Made by a program: the position numbers and the translations under genes. DNA of 64,000 nucleotides from assembly GCA_963751335.1 (NCBI GenBank), contig CAVVUB010000008.1:186001-250000 (forward strand), written 5' to 3'. The stretch is from Bog-473 sp963751335. GTDB lineage: Bacteria; Actinomycetota; Acidimicrobiia; Acidimicrobiales; RAAP-2. Positions 9,788 to 17,121 of this stretch are shown piece by piece. Position 1 is the first letter of the stretch, and every line of letters begins with the position of its first letter. The notes under the pieces were generated by a model. That model worked only from the letters and a program-made list of their open reading frames with translations. It had not been told where the DNA came from and searched no databases.

Positions 9788-10276
9788 CTATCCTCCCGAA
9801 TTCTCTGAGGCTGGCGTAGTGACGTCTAGGGCGAAGCGTTCCAGGAGTCCGGCCAGCTGCTCGAGGTCTCGTCGGTTCCACTTCCGCACCGAGGCGTCGA
9901 TGTTCTTCTCCAGCGACTTCCGGTACTTGGCGTGGGTTCTTCGGCCAACGGCGGTGGCGCGCACGAGGTTGGCGCGCCGGTCGACACCGTCGGCGGTACG
10001 AGAGATCAGGCCATTGTCCTCCAGCCGCTTCACCTCCCGGCTGACGAGCGGGGGGTCGATGTCCAGAGCTCTGGCCACATCGGCGGGGCGTAGGGGGCCG
10101 TGCTGGCAGACCTCACTGAGGATGCGATACGGGGCGTGCGCGATGTCGACGCCGGCCTCGCGGGCCCAGCGCCTGTGTGCTCGGCGAGTCGACGTCGAGC
10201 GCATGATCTGAAGCAGGGCCGACTCGATCCGCTGCAAGGACGGAGCGTTGTCTGTTGTCACGACGGTCTTCCTCAT
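9788..10276 (-). CDS. MarR-family transcriptional regulator
   Basis: From the ATG at 10276 a 162-residue protein with a winged helix: YRILSEVCQHGPLRPADVAR, then ALDIDPPLVSREVKRLEDNG (recognition helix), then the wing LISRTADGVDRRANLVRATA. The C-terminal helix RRDLEQLAGLLERFALD is the expected dimerisation element. The open frame continues about 170 codons upstream but overlaps the divergent oxidoreductase gene, so the short start is right. It lies head to head with the oxidoreductase and two bases before the carboxyltransferase. MarR proteins in this position usually repress both directions and release DNA on binding a phenolic or CoA-linked effector; the effector here is unknown. Confidence 0.85.
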   Translation of the reverse strand: MRKTVVTTDNAPSLQRIESALLQIMRSTSTRRAHRRWAREAGVDIAHAPYRILSEVCQHGPLRPADVARALDIDPPLVSREVKRLEDNGLISRTADGVDRRANLVRATAVGRRTHAKYRKSLEKNIDASVRKWNRRDLEQLAGLLERFALDVTTPASENSGG

Positions 10277-10303
10277 TTCGTTAACTTTGGTAATAATATC
10301 TGC
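10277..10303. promoter_or_regulatory. Candidate MarR operator in the divergent intergenic region
   Basis: Only 27 bases separate the two divergent start codons. They contain TTAACTTTGGTAA at 10281-10293, an imperfect palindrome with half-sites TTAAC and GGTAA around a three-base spacer. A compact AT-rich inverted repeat next to a marR gene is the usual operator position. Both transcripts would have very short leaders. Inferred from sequence only. Confidence 0.5.
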
Positions 10304-11326
10304 ATGACTGTGAAGCTTGCTCTCCGCTTGAATCTCTATCGAGCCGCCGAGCTCCGCGTGCCGGTCGAGACCGTCCGTCAGGCGGAGTCTCTTGGCTACC
10401 ACTCGGTGTGGACCGCCGAGGCCTACGGATCGGACGCCCTTTCCCCGCTGGCCTATCTCGCCGCGTTGACCGACCGCATCAAGTTCGGCACCGCCGTAGT
10501 TCAAATGGCCGCCCGCCCGCCCGCAACCCTCGCCATGCAGGCGATGACCATCGATGCCCTTGCGGGAGGTAACAGGTTGATCGTGGGCATCGGCGTGTCG
10601 GGACCGCAGATCGTGGAGGGCTGGTACGGACAGCCTTGGGGCAAGCCAAATCAGCGCTTGCGCGACTACGTGACGATCCTGCGCAAGGTGCTTGATCGAA
10701 AGGACCCAGTAACCCACGACGGGCCCGAGATCCAGCTGCCCTATCGCGGGCCGGGCGCGTTGGAACAGGGTAAGCCGCTGAAGTCGATAATGCACCCGGT
10801 GGCACCGATCCCGATTTGGCTGGCTGCCGGTGGGCCCAAGAATACGGCTCTGGCCGGTGAACTATGCGACGGATTCTTGCCGATGGGCCTAGGGCCGGAT
10901 GGCGTTCCGGAGTCGTTGCGGGACAAAGATGGATTCGAAGTCTTCAGCGGCGCCACGGTCACGATCACCGAGGACGTGAGCTCCGTCCTCGACAGCATGC
11001 GTCCACTGACTGCGATGTACGTGGGTGGCATGGGCAGCGAGAGCCACGATTATCACCGCGACGCCATGGCCCGTCGGGGGTTTCCTGAGGCGGCCGACCG
11101 TATCGGCGAACTCTGGCGCGCCGGGCGCAAGGCGGAAGCCGAAGCAGCTGTGCCGGTGGATTACCTCGAGCAGACCGCTCTCGTCGGACCGGTGAGCCGG
11201 ATCCGCCGTCGATGGCAGGAGGGATTCGTTCCGCCAGGGGTCACGGGAATGATCATCTCAGCGGAGCAGCCCCAGGCATTGGAGCTTATGGCCGACCTGG
11301 CCGCAATCCGGGAGCGCACGACGTGA
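10304..11326 (+). CDS. LLM-class (F420-dependent type) oxidoreductase
   Basis: A 340-residue protein starting at the ATG at 10304. The bacterial-luciferase-like barrel is seen in GYHSVWTAEAYGSDALSPLA, LTDRIKFGTAVVQMAARPPA, MTIDALAGGNRLIVGIGVSG, and PIPIWLAAGGPKNTALAGEL. The pattern is closest to the F420-dependent group common in actinobacteria, although flavin use cannot be excluded from sequence. It is divergent from the MarR gene, and its stop overlaps the GTG of the following crotonase-fold gene by four bases (GTGA). This ties the two enzymes into one operon that probably degrades an acyl-CoA-linked substrate together with the carboxyltransferase. Confidence 0.85.
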   Translation: MTVKLALRLNLYRAAELRVPVETVRQAESLGYHSVWTAEAYGSDALSPLAYLAALTDRIKFGTAVVQMAARPPATLAMQAMTIDALAGGNRLIVGIGVSGPQIVEGWYGQPWGKPNQRLRDYVTILRKVLDRKDPVTHDGPEIQLPYRGPGALEQGKPLKSIMHPVAPIPIWLAAGGPKNTALAGELCDGFLPMGLGPDGVPESLRDKDGFEVFSGATVTITEDVSSVLDSMRPLTAMYVGGMGSESHDYHRDAMARRGFPEAADRIGELWRAGRKAEAEAAVPVDYLEQTALVGPVSRIRRRWQEGFVPPGVTGMIISAEQPQALELMADLAAIRERTT

Positions 11327-12117
11327 GCAAAGAACTGGTGTTGGTCGACACTCCCGCCGAACACGTCAGGCGGATCACCTTGAACCGTCCTGAGAAGCGC
11401 AATGCGATCTCCACCCCGTTACGTGTCGCCTTGCTCGACGCCCTGCAGGTCCACGACCACGACCCCGACGTTCGGGTCACGATCGTCCGCGGCGCCGGGT
11501 CTTGCTTCTCCTCGGGCTACGACCTCGGATCCAACCTCATGGAGGGCTCACCGTTTTACTCGGCCCCCGGCGACGGGCAATGGGCTCGCCAGGCCACCGA
11601 CACGTGGTTCAGCGTGTGGGACCTCGCCAAGCCGGTGATCGCGCAGATTCACGGCTACGCCATCGCCGGTGCCACCGAGCTGGCCTCAGCATGTGACCTT
11701 GTCTACGTTGCCAACGACGCAGCCATCAGCTACCCGGTTGTTCGGGTAGCCAGCCCTCCCGACTGGCCGTACCACACGGTCCTGCTGGGTCTCCGCCGCG
11801 CCATGGAGCTCATGCTCACGGGCGATGCCATCACTGGAGAAGAGGCGGCCCGAATTGGTTTCGCAAACCGCTCGTTCCCAGTAGACCGCTTAGAAGAGGA
11901 AGTCCTTGCCATCGCAGTACGCATTGCGGGCGTGCCGAGCGACCTCCAGCAGATCAACAAGCGGTCAGTCCATCGAGCCTTCGACGTCTGGGGCGCACGC
12001 GCTGCAATCCGCGCCGGCAGCGAGTTGCAGGCTCTTGCCGCCCACACCGAAAGCGCAGCCAAGTTCAAGGAGAACGCCCTCGCCTCCGTCAAGAACATCC
12101 TCAGGGAGGAGAAGTGA
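11323..12117 (+). CDS. Enoyl-CoA hydratase/isomerase family (crotonase fold)
   Basis: A 264-residue crotonase-family protein. The GTG start at 11323 overlaps the previous stop. Diagnostic segments are RITLNRPEKRNAIS at the N-terminus, the first oxyanion-hole motif CFSSGYDLGSN, and the second, HGYAIAGATELASACDLVYV. The usual glutamate after the second motif falls at PVVRVASPPDW and is not present there, so the reaction may not be simple hydration. Isomerases, hydrolases and other crotonases use other residues. Its position in the operon suggests a step in the same acyl-CoA pathway as the LLM oxidoreductase. Confidence 0.82.
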   Translation: MSKELVLVDTPAEHVRRITLNRPEKRNAISTPLRVALLDALQVHDHDPDVRVTIVRGAGSCFSSGYDLGSNLMEGSPFYSAPGDGQWARQATDTWFSVWDLAKPVIAQIHGYAIAGATELASACDLVYVANDAAISYPVVRVASPPDWPYHTVLLGLRRAMELMLTGDAITGEEAARIGFANRSFPVDRLEEEVLAIAVRIAGVPSDLQQINKRSVHRAFDVWGARAAIRAGSELQALAAHTESAAKFKENALASVKNILREEK

Positions 12118-12615
12118 CCGGAAAGGTCGTCGAGCCGAGGAGTAGGCCGGTTTACGGGCCAGGGTCAGCTCCGTCTTCGCCCGACCGTGCGGAGCCGCAC
12201 CAGGACTTGCCAACGCGGACAACGCACTCGATTGGCTCATCAAGGACTACGAGGCCAAGTGGCCCAAGGCGTCGGAGAAGGTCACCAAGGATCCCGAGAA
12301 CTGGTTGCGTTCTGCGCCCCTTCTGCCGCGCCCGATTATCCGAGTCACCTGCAATGCCGTCCAGGAGGTGTCGTGTAGAACAACTACCAAATTTGTAATT
12401 GCCCGACACGTCGCCGGTCGTCTGTAGTGATTTGGGAGTTGGCGGATACCCTGCAAGCACCTGCTGGCGCTAACTCGCACGACGGCGTCTGGGTTGTAGT
12501 GAGTCATCCCGGTAACGTCTAGGACGAACAACGATGATCGTGTCGGGGTGAACCCGGCAATGAACCAGTTGTTGCGTTTGACATCTCAGTTTTCGGCGTC
12601 ATGCTCGCGGCCGGC
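12118..12615. other. No intact gene; contains a transposase scrap
   Basis: About 500 bases between the catabolic operon and the sigma-factor gene. Apart from the possible transposase fragment at 12206-12300, no gene or clear terminator is seen. The part from about 12375 onward is more AT-rich. Confidence 0.45.
12206..12300 (+). pseudogene. Possible IS256/mutator-type transposase fragment
   Basis: One frame reads LANADNALDWLIKDYEAKWP and then KASEKVTKDPE. This resembles the mutator-type transposase segment in which an N-A-D-x-A-x-x-W core precedes a Y-x-A-K-[YW]-P-K-A motif and a lysine-aspartate pair. Sequence on either side is not recognisable as transposase, so this would be a short inactive scrap. 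The call rests on about 30 residues. Confidence 0.4.
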
Positions 12616-13380
12616 TTAAGCGTTAACCCCTCTCGTTTCGTCGTCCTCGAATTGAGCTCGCAACTGCTGCAGGCTCTTGGCCAGGAGACGACTCACCTGC
12701 ATCTGACTGACACCGAGACGCCGAGCAATCTCGGATTGACTCATTTCGTCGATGAAACGCATGCGAATAAGGTCCTGCTCTGTCATGGAGAGCCTTTGTA
12801 CGGCCTCAAGCAGAATGGAACGAGTGTCGGCATGATCCATCTCGTCCCCCGCCTGTTCGACCGGAGGCGGGTTGCCGTTGTCGTCGCGGGGATGGTCGAG
12901 CGAGTCCGAACGATACAACCGACCGGCTTCCATGGCTTCAAGCACCGCGTCTGTCGGCGCGTTCATTGCATCTGCTATCTCCGCAACGGTGGGTGGGCGC
13001 CCGAGTTGATGCGTCAGTTCCTCAACGTGCTGGCTCATTTCCAGATAGAGCTCTTGGATGCGGCGCGGTGCACGCACTGACCATCCCTTGTCTCGAAAGT
13101 GGCGCTTGAGTTCGCCAACCATGTACGGAACGGCAAAGGAGTTGAATTTGATCGATCTATCTGGATCGAACCGCTCCACCGCTTTCAGAAGCGCGAGACA
13201 AGCAACCTGGAAGAGATCGTCAAAAGGCTCACCCCGATAGGCAAACCGGCCAGCCAAGTGTTTGGCGAGGCCCAGATGCTCTTCCACGATGGCATCGCGC
13301 AATTCCACTCGTTGTGTACGAGCGAGCTCCCGGAACTGATCTAACTCGTGATCCGAATCGTTGGGCGAGCGTTCCACCAC
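12616..13380 (-). CDS. RNA polymerase sigma factor, SigB/SigF/SigG group
   Basis: A 254-residue group 3 sigma-70 factor. Region 2 (about residues 50-97) reads DLFQVACLALLKAVERFD then IKFNSFAVPYMVGELKRHFR. Region 3 holds LGRPPTVAEIADAMNAPTD. Region 4 (about 197-238) reads LSMTEQDLIRMRFIDEMSQS then EIARRLGVSQMQVSRLL. The overall pattern is that of actinobacterial SigF and Bacillus SigB, which direct general stress or stationary-phase transcription. The GTG start overlaps the stop of the anti-sigma kinase gene, giving the classic antagonist-kinase-sigma order on the minus strand. Activity is expected to be held off by the kinase and released by partner switching. Confidence 0.9.
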   Translation of the reverse strand: MVERSPNDSDHELDQFRELARTQRVELRDAIVEEHLGLAKHLAGRFAYRGEPFDDLFQVACLALLKAVERFDPDRSIKFNSFAVPYMVGELKRHFRDKGWSVRAPRRIQELYLEMSQHVEELTHQLGRPPTVAEIADAMNAPTDAVLEAMEAGRLYRSDSLDHPRDDNGNPPPVEQAGDEMDHADTRSILLEAVQRLSMTEQDLIRMRFIDEMSQSEIARRLGVSQMQVSRLLAKSLQQLRAQFEDDETRGVNA

Positions 13381-13793
13381 TAGGAGAGATGGGACTTACG
13401 AAGCCAAACAGAGGGGCTTCCTTGATCGTCTGTCGACGACCCGTGCTCATCGACGAGGGCGGACAACAGCTGCAAGGCCAGTTCCTGGTCCGGCGCCGCG
13501 CGACTCTCGTGTTTCGACGGTGATCCAGACATCGGATCGAACGTCAGCGAAATGGAGACTTCAGAATTCGAACGAACAATCTCGATCGTTGTGTCGCCCT
13601 GATTCCGCAGGACTCCGCTGGATGCGTACATCTCATCAACGGCGAGTTGCAGATCCTGCACCTCTTCAATATCGAAACCCGCTCGAACTGCGGCTACTCC
13701 AGCCGCAAATCGCGCCAAGGCGACGAAATCACCATGATTCGGAACGATGAGTCGTAGGCGGTCCGCGTCCGAAGTGATTGTCGAAGCGCTCAT
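13380..13793 (-). CDS. RsbW-type anti-sigma factor (HATPase)
   Basis: A 137-residue protein of the GHKL anti-sigma kinase type: VPNHGDFVALARFAAGVAAV then DIEEVQDLQLAVDEMYAS, the N-box helix that coordinates Mg-ATP, followed by TTIEIVRSNSEVSISLTFD and a C-terminal ELALQLLSALVDE helix. The N-box carries DEMYAS where RsbW proteins usually have E-x-x-x-N, and the glycine-rich ATP lid is weak (GSPSKHESRAAPD), so kinase activity may be low. It overlaps the antagonist gene (13790-13793) and the sigma gene. It should bind the sigma factor and phosphorylate the STAS antagonist. Confidence 0.82.
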   Translation of the reverse strand: MSASTITSDADRLRLIVPNHGDFVALARFAAGVAAVRAGFDIEEVQDLQLAVDEMYASSGVLRNQGDTTIEIVRSNSEVSISLTFDPMSGSPSKHESRAAPDQELALQLLSALVDEHGSSTDDQGSPSVWLRKSHLS

Positions 13794-14158
13794 GAGGGCG
13801 AGCCGGCTTGGCTCAGGTGGGTAGAGAGGGCGGTGCGTGAGTCAAAGATGGCAAAGCTCTCGGTCAGGCCGGTCAACTCGAAGACCCTGAGAATCCGTGG
13901 ATCGTCGGCTACCAGGAACAGCCTGTGTCCGCCCTCATCTGTACGCTCCAAGGCCCAGGTCAACACGCCGAGGGCAACCGAGTCGATAAAGCTGGCCCCG
14001 GTGAGGTCGACGATGAGGTCTGAATTCCCCTCGAGCGCATTGGCAATGTGGGTCTCCATTGTCGGGGCGATGGCGAGATCCACTTCTCCAACCGCGGAGA
14101 CGATCGGTATTCCCGGGTACGAACCACTGGTTTCGGTGTGTACTTCTCCCATGGCCAT
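13790..14158 (-). CDS. STAS-domain anti-sigma factor antagonist (RsbV/SpoIIAA type)
   Basis: A 122-residue single STAS domain. The ATG at 14158 is chosen because AAGGAGG lies just upstream; an earlier start at 14200 has no such support. Key segments are VSAVGEVDLAIAPTMETHI, then LIVDLTGASFIDSVALGVLT. The serine in FIDSVALG is the usual phosphorylation site, and RVFELTGLTESFAIFDS is the C-terminal helix region. In its unphosphorylated form it should sequester the RsbW-type kinase and free the sigma factor. The SpoIIE-type phosphatase at 14734-16573 is the obvious enzyme to dephosphorylate it. Confidence 0.9.
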   Translation of the reverse strand: MAMGEVHTETSGSYPGIPIVSAVGEVDLAIAPTMETHIANALEGNSDLIVDLTGASFIDSVALGVLTWALERTDEGGHRLFLVADDPRILRVFELTGLTESFAIFDSRTALSTHLSQAGSPS

Positions 14159-14220
14159 GCCGGTCCTCCTTGTAACCCCCAAAGAAGGGGACATCCCCAT
14201 TGTGATCGTTGAAAAATCCT

Positions 14221-14245
14221 GTTTCCATTCGATAAATGGTGGGTA
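14221..14245 (+). promoter_or_regulatory. Candidate SigF/SigB-type promoter
   Basis: GTTT at 14221-14224 and GGGTA at 14241-14245 are separated by 16 bases. This is the shape of actinobacterial SigF and Bacillus SigB promoters (GTTT, spacer, GGGTA). It points to the right, toward the HATPase gene at 14336-14737, and lies in the divergent region between that gene and the STAS-kinase-sigma operon. It would place the HATPase under the sigma factor encoded next door. Inferred from pattern only. Confidence 0.45.
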
Positions 14246-14413
14246 CCTGTCACATTGAGATGGTTTTATAGGGTCAACCCACGCCTTCTAGGGGGATGGA
14301 GAGCTTCAAGGATTCGTTCCCCGTGAGCAGGGTACATTTTCCGTATCAGCGAATTACGGATCCAGACCAGCCTTCCGCCCAGCGCGGCAAGTGCCGCCGG
14401 GGCGCGGCAGATA

Positions 14414-14737
14414 GTGAGCCGCGCTCTCGGTGAGTGGGGTCTCGTCGACGCCGAGGAGACGACGCTCTTGTTGGTGACGGAGCTCGTCAGCAACGGTGTG
14501 CGTCACGCGAACACGCCACTGACGCTGACTCTTTCCTACGATGGAACACGCATAAGGATCGGCGTGTCGGACGAGGATAAATCCCCGCCCACGCTCGCGG
14601 CGGCTTCTGTCAAGACTCACCACGGCTGGGGGCTCCGCCTGATCGGCGGGCTCTCGTCCAATTGGGGAACCATCATCAATCCTGATGGGAAGACCGTGTG
14701 GTGTGACCTGAAAGTGAACGATCTCTCTCCTTCCTAA
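14414..14737 (+). CDS. Second ATP-binding anti-sigma-like protein (HATPase_c_2)
   Basis: Encodes VDAEETTLLLVTELVSNGVR (the N-box with E-x-x-x-N) and HHGWGLRLIGGLSSNWG, the glycine-rich ATP lid with the expected spacing. It therefore keeps the ATP-site residues better than the RsbW-type gene nearby. The first canonical start is GTG at 14414, giving 107 residues. Family-like sequence (LPPSAASAAGARQIVSRAL) begins before it, and the frame is open back to a TGA near 14326 with no ATG, GTG or TTG. A rare ATT/ATC start at about 14336, or a base error, is possible. Its last bases overlap the end of the convergent phosphatase gene. A serine-kinase or sensor role in the partner-switching module is likely. 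Confidence 0.75.
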   Translation: MSRALGEWGLVDAEETTLLLVTELVSNGVRHANTPLTLTLSYDGTRIRIGVSDEDKSPPTLAAASVKTHHGWGLRLIGGLSSNWGTIINPDGKTVWCDLKVNDLSPS

Positions 14738-16573
14738 GCGCGTGTTCCGGAGTTCTGATGAGAGCCCGGAGAGGTACTTGTCAAACGAGCCGCGATCACG
14801 GCGACGTCATCGTCTTGAGATTCCGGGGTGACGAGCTGGTGGATCACTCGATCGCAAAGCTCGTTCATGGAAGGATGCACCCTCCCTTCGAGCCGCTCGA
14901 TGAGTCGTTGCAATCCGACGTCTATGAGTTCGTTTCGCCGCTCCACCAGGCCGTCGGAATAGAGAAGGACAACAGAGCCGACCGGAAAAGGGATGACCGT
15001 ATTCCTCCTCGGCGAAAGCCTCTTGACGGCGAGCGGGGGATCTTGGTGTTCCGCCAGGATGTCCGCATCTCGGCCGAGATGGGCAACGATCGGTGGCATA
15101 TGTCCTGCAGACGAGTACACGATCTGCTCTGCCGCGGGATCGATGAACACGAGCAGACACGTGGACGAGCGTGCACGGGGCAGCCTTGCGGCAAATTGGT
15201 CGAGTGCCTCGAGTATGGCTGCGGGATCGGGGGCAAGGTTGACGAGGGCGGCCAGGGCACTCCGAAGTTGGCCCATAGCGGTCACGGCCTCGATTCCGTG
15301 CCCGACGGCGTCACCGACGACAAGCGCGATCCGACCGCCTGCGATCGGCATGGAGTCGTACCAATCGCCACCCACCGCCAATTCCGCCGCGGGGATATAG
15401 CGCGGCGCAGACTTCTAGTCGGGAATCGGCAGGATCGTCGCTCCCCAACATCGAGCGTTGGAGCGTCTCGGCCAGATGATGCTCCAGCTGGTAGAGCCGC
15501 TCGCGATCAGCCAGTAACGCCACTTCGCGGGTGATGTCGCGTGCGATTCCGACGACACCGTCGATCTGGCTGTTGGTGGTCCGTAGTGGGCTCTTGGTGA
15601 CCGAGAAGATATGCGGACCGTCCGGAAAGGGGAGTATTTCTTGGAATTGGCGTTCTTGGCCGGAGCGGACGACGAGCTCCTCGTTTCGGTGAATGTCCGC
15701 GGCTGCCCCGGGTTCGAGGAAATCGTCAACCGTGTGCCCGATAATTTCGCTCTCTGCATTTCCGCCGGTCAGCGCCGCCGCCCGGGCCCGGTTCGCCACG
15801 ATGTGTCGACCCTCCCGATCCTTTGCGAAGAGCCCGTCCGAAGAGGCATCGATCGCCAATTGCAAGAGAACCGCGTGATCGGCAAGCTCCCGTTCACGTT
15901 GAGCAAACCGTCGGCCGAACAGGCGCCACCAGAGCCACATGAGCAATCCGATGAGGACGCCGACGCTGATCGCCGCCGTAAGTACGACGATGGAGCGAAC
16001 TACTTGTGTATGGAGCGATTGCCGTGAAGCGCGAAGATCGCGTTCGACCACATTGGAGAGAAGCATTTGTTCACGACGGAATTGGTCGAATCGAGACTTT
16101 CCGCCTGCCTGTGTAGAGACCGCCTGAGCAGCGCTGAGATCATGCTTTTGGACGTCAGAGAGTGCTTGGGTTGCGAGCTGGCGCCAACGTTGGAGTGCCC
16201 GTAATGTCGATGTCACGTCGGAGTTGAATGGTGGGGTGAGACTCACCGAGTGAAGATCCCCTGCAGCGCTTACGGCTTGAGCGGCACCGAGCCGGTAGGG
16301 CTGTAGGAAGCTTGGATTCCCAGTCACGACGTAGCCCCGCATCCCCGTTTCCTGATTGAGAGCACCCACAAGGAGTTGGGAGGCGCCAGCGGACGCGACA
16401 TCGAACGTGGATCTTTGACGATCGAGCGCTTGAAGAGTGCCGACAAGCGTGGGCAGGATTGCCGCAGCGATCACCGCCAAGACGACGAAATAGCCGACGA
16501 TGAGCATCGCGGGACCTCGCCTTAGCCAGCTCGCTCTAGAGTTTTGTGCCCGATCGCCGTTTGGCATGGCCAC
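14734..16573 (-). CDS. CHASE3-PAS-SpoIIE (PP2C) sensor phosphatase, one frameshift
   Basis: The first 380 residues, from 16573, have a membrane helix (AMLIVGYFVVLAVIAAAILP), an extracellular CHASE3-like domain (LNQETGMRGYVVTGNPSFL), a second helix (VVLTAAISVGVLIGLLMWLW) and a PAS domain (LLQLAIDASSDGLFAKDREG). The linker LEHHLAETLQRSML leads into the phosphatase, but the frame is lost at about 15400-15410. Removing one base there gives RYIPAAELAVGGDWYDSMP, the start of a PP2C/SpoIIE domain with VVGDAVGHGIEAVTAMGQLR and LLYSDGLVERR to 14734. The repaired length is 612 residues. It should sense an extracytoplasmic or redox signal and dephosphorylate the STAS antagonist. An isolated base error is the most likely explanation of the shift. 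Confidence 0.82.
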
Positions 16574-17121
16574 AGGCTAATGAAGTCGGACCAAAATGAG
16601 CGAGGGCGTCACTTCGAGAGAGCATCACTGTGATCCGAACTCAACGGCGTCGAGGCGTCGAGGCGTCGAGGCGCCGGAGAGAAGCGACACAGGCGCGAAT
16701 AATTGCCGCGAACAATTGCACAGTGCGAGCAGAGAGGAGTGCACCCGTGGACACTCCGCCGGTCTCCACTCCAAGAAGAACGCTCTTGACCGCAGACCGT
16801 CTTCACATCGAGAAATCCCGAACACGGCCGCCGGGAGCACGGTCAGCCGCCAAAGCCGCGAGGGTGAGGAACGGCGACGGCGACGAGCTGAGGTCCGGTG
16901 GTGACCGTCCGAGTTGGCATCGCCATGTCCACGCAGGTCCAGGCTGAATCGACGGGCTGTCCGCCTTCGCCGAACGGACGGGCGGTTCGAACACCGTGAA
17001 GCGGAGTCGCCCAGGACCACGGTTCTGGCACCGGTCGCTCCCGAGGTCGGCCGAACCAACGATTGCGCATCGCCGAGGGTGGCCGGTCGATCGGAATCAC
17101 CAGATGACGGAGCACCACTCC
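16574..17121. other. No gene recognised; contains a short tandem repeat
   Basis: About 550 bases between two minus-strand genes. A 223-residue frame on the minus strand is Arg/Ser-rich and unlike a protein family. The unit CGTCGAGGC is repeated three times at about 16648-16674. No terminator or other signal was identified. Confidence 0.5.
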
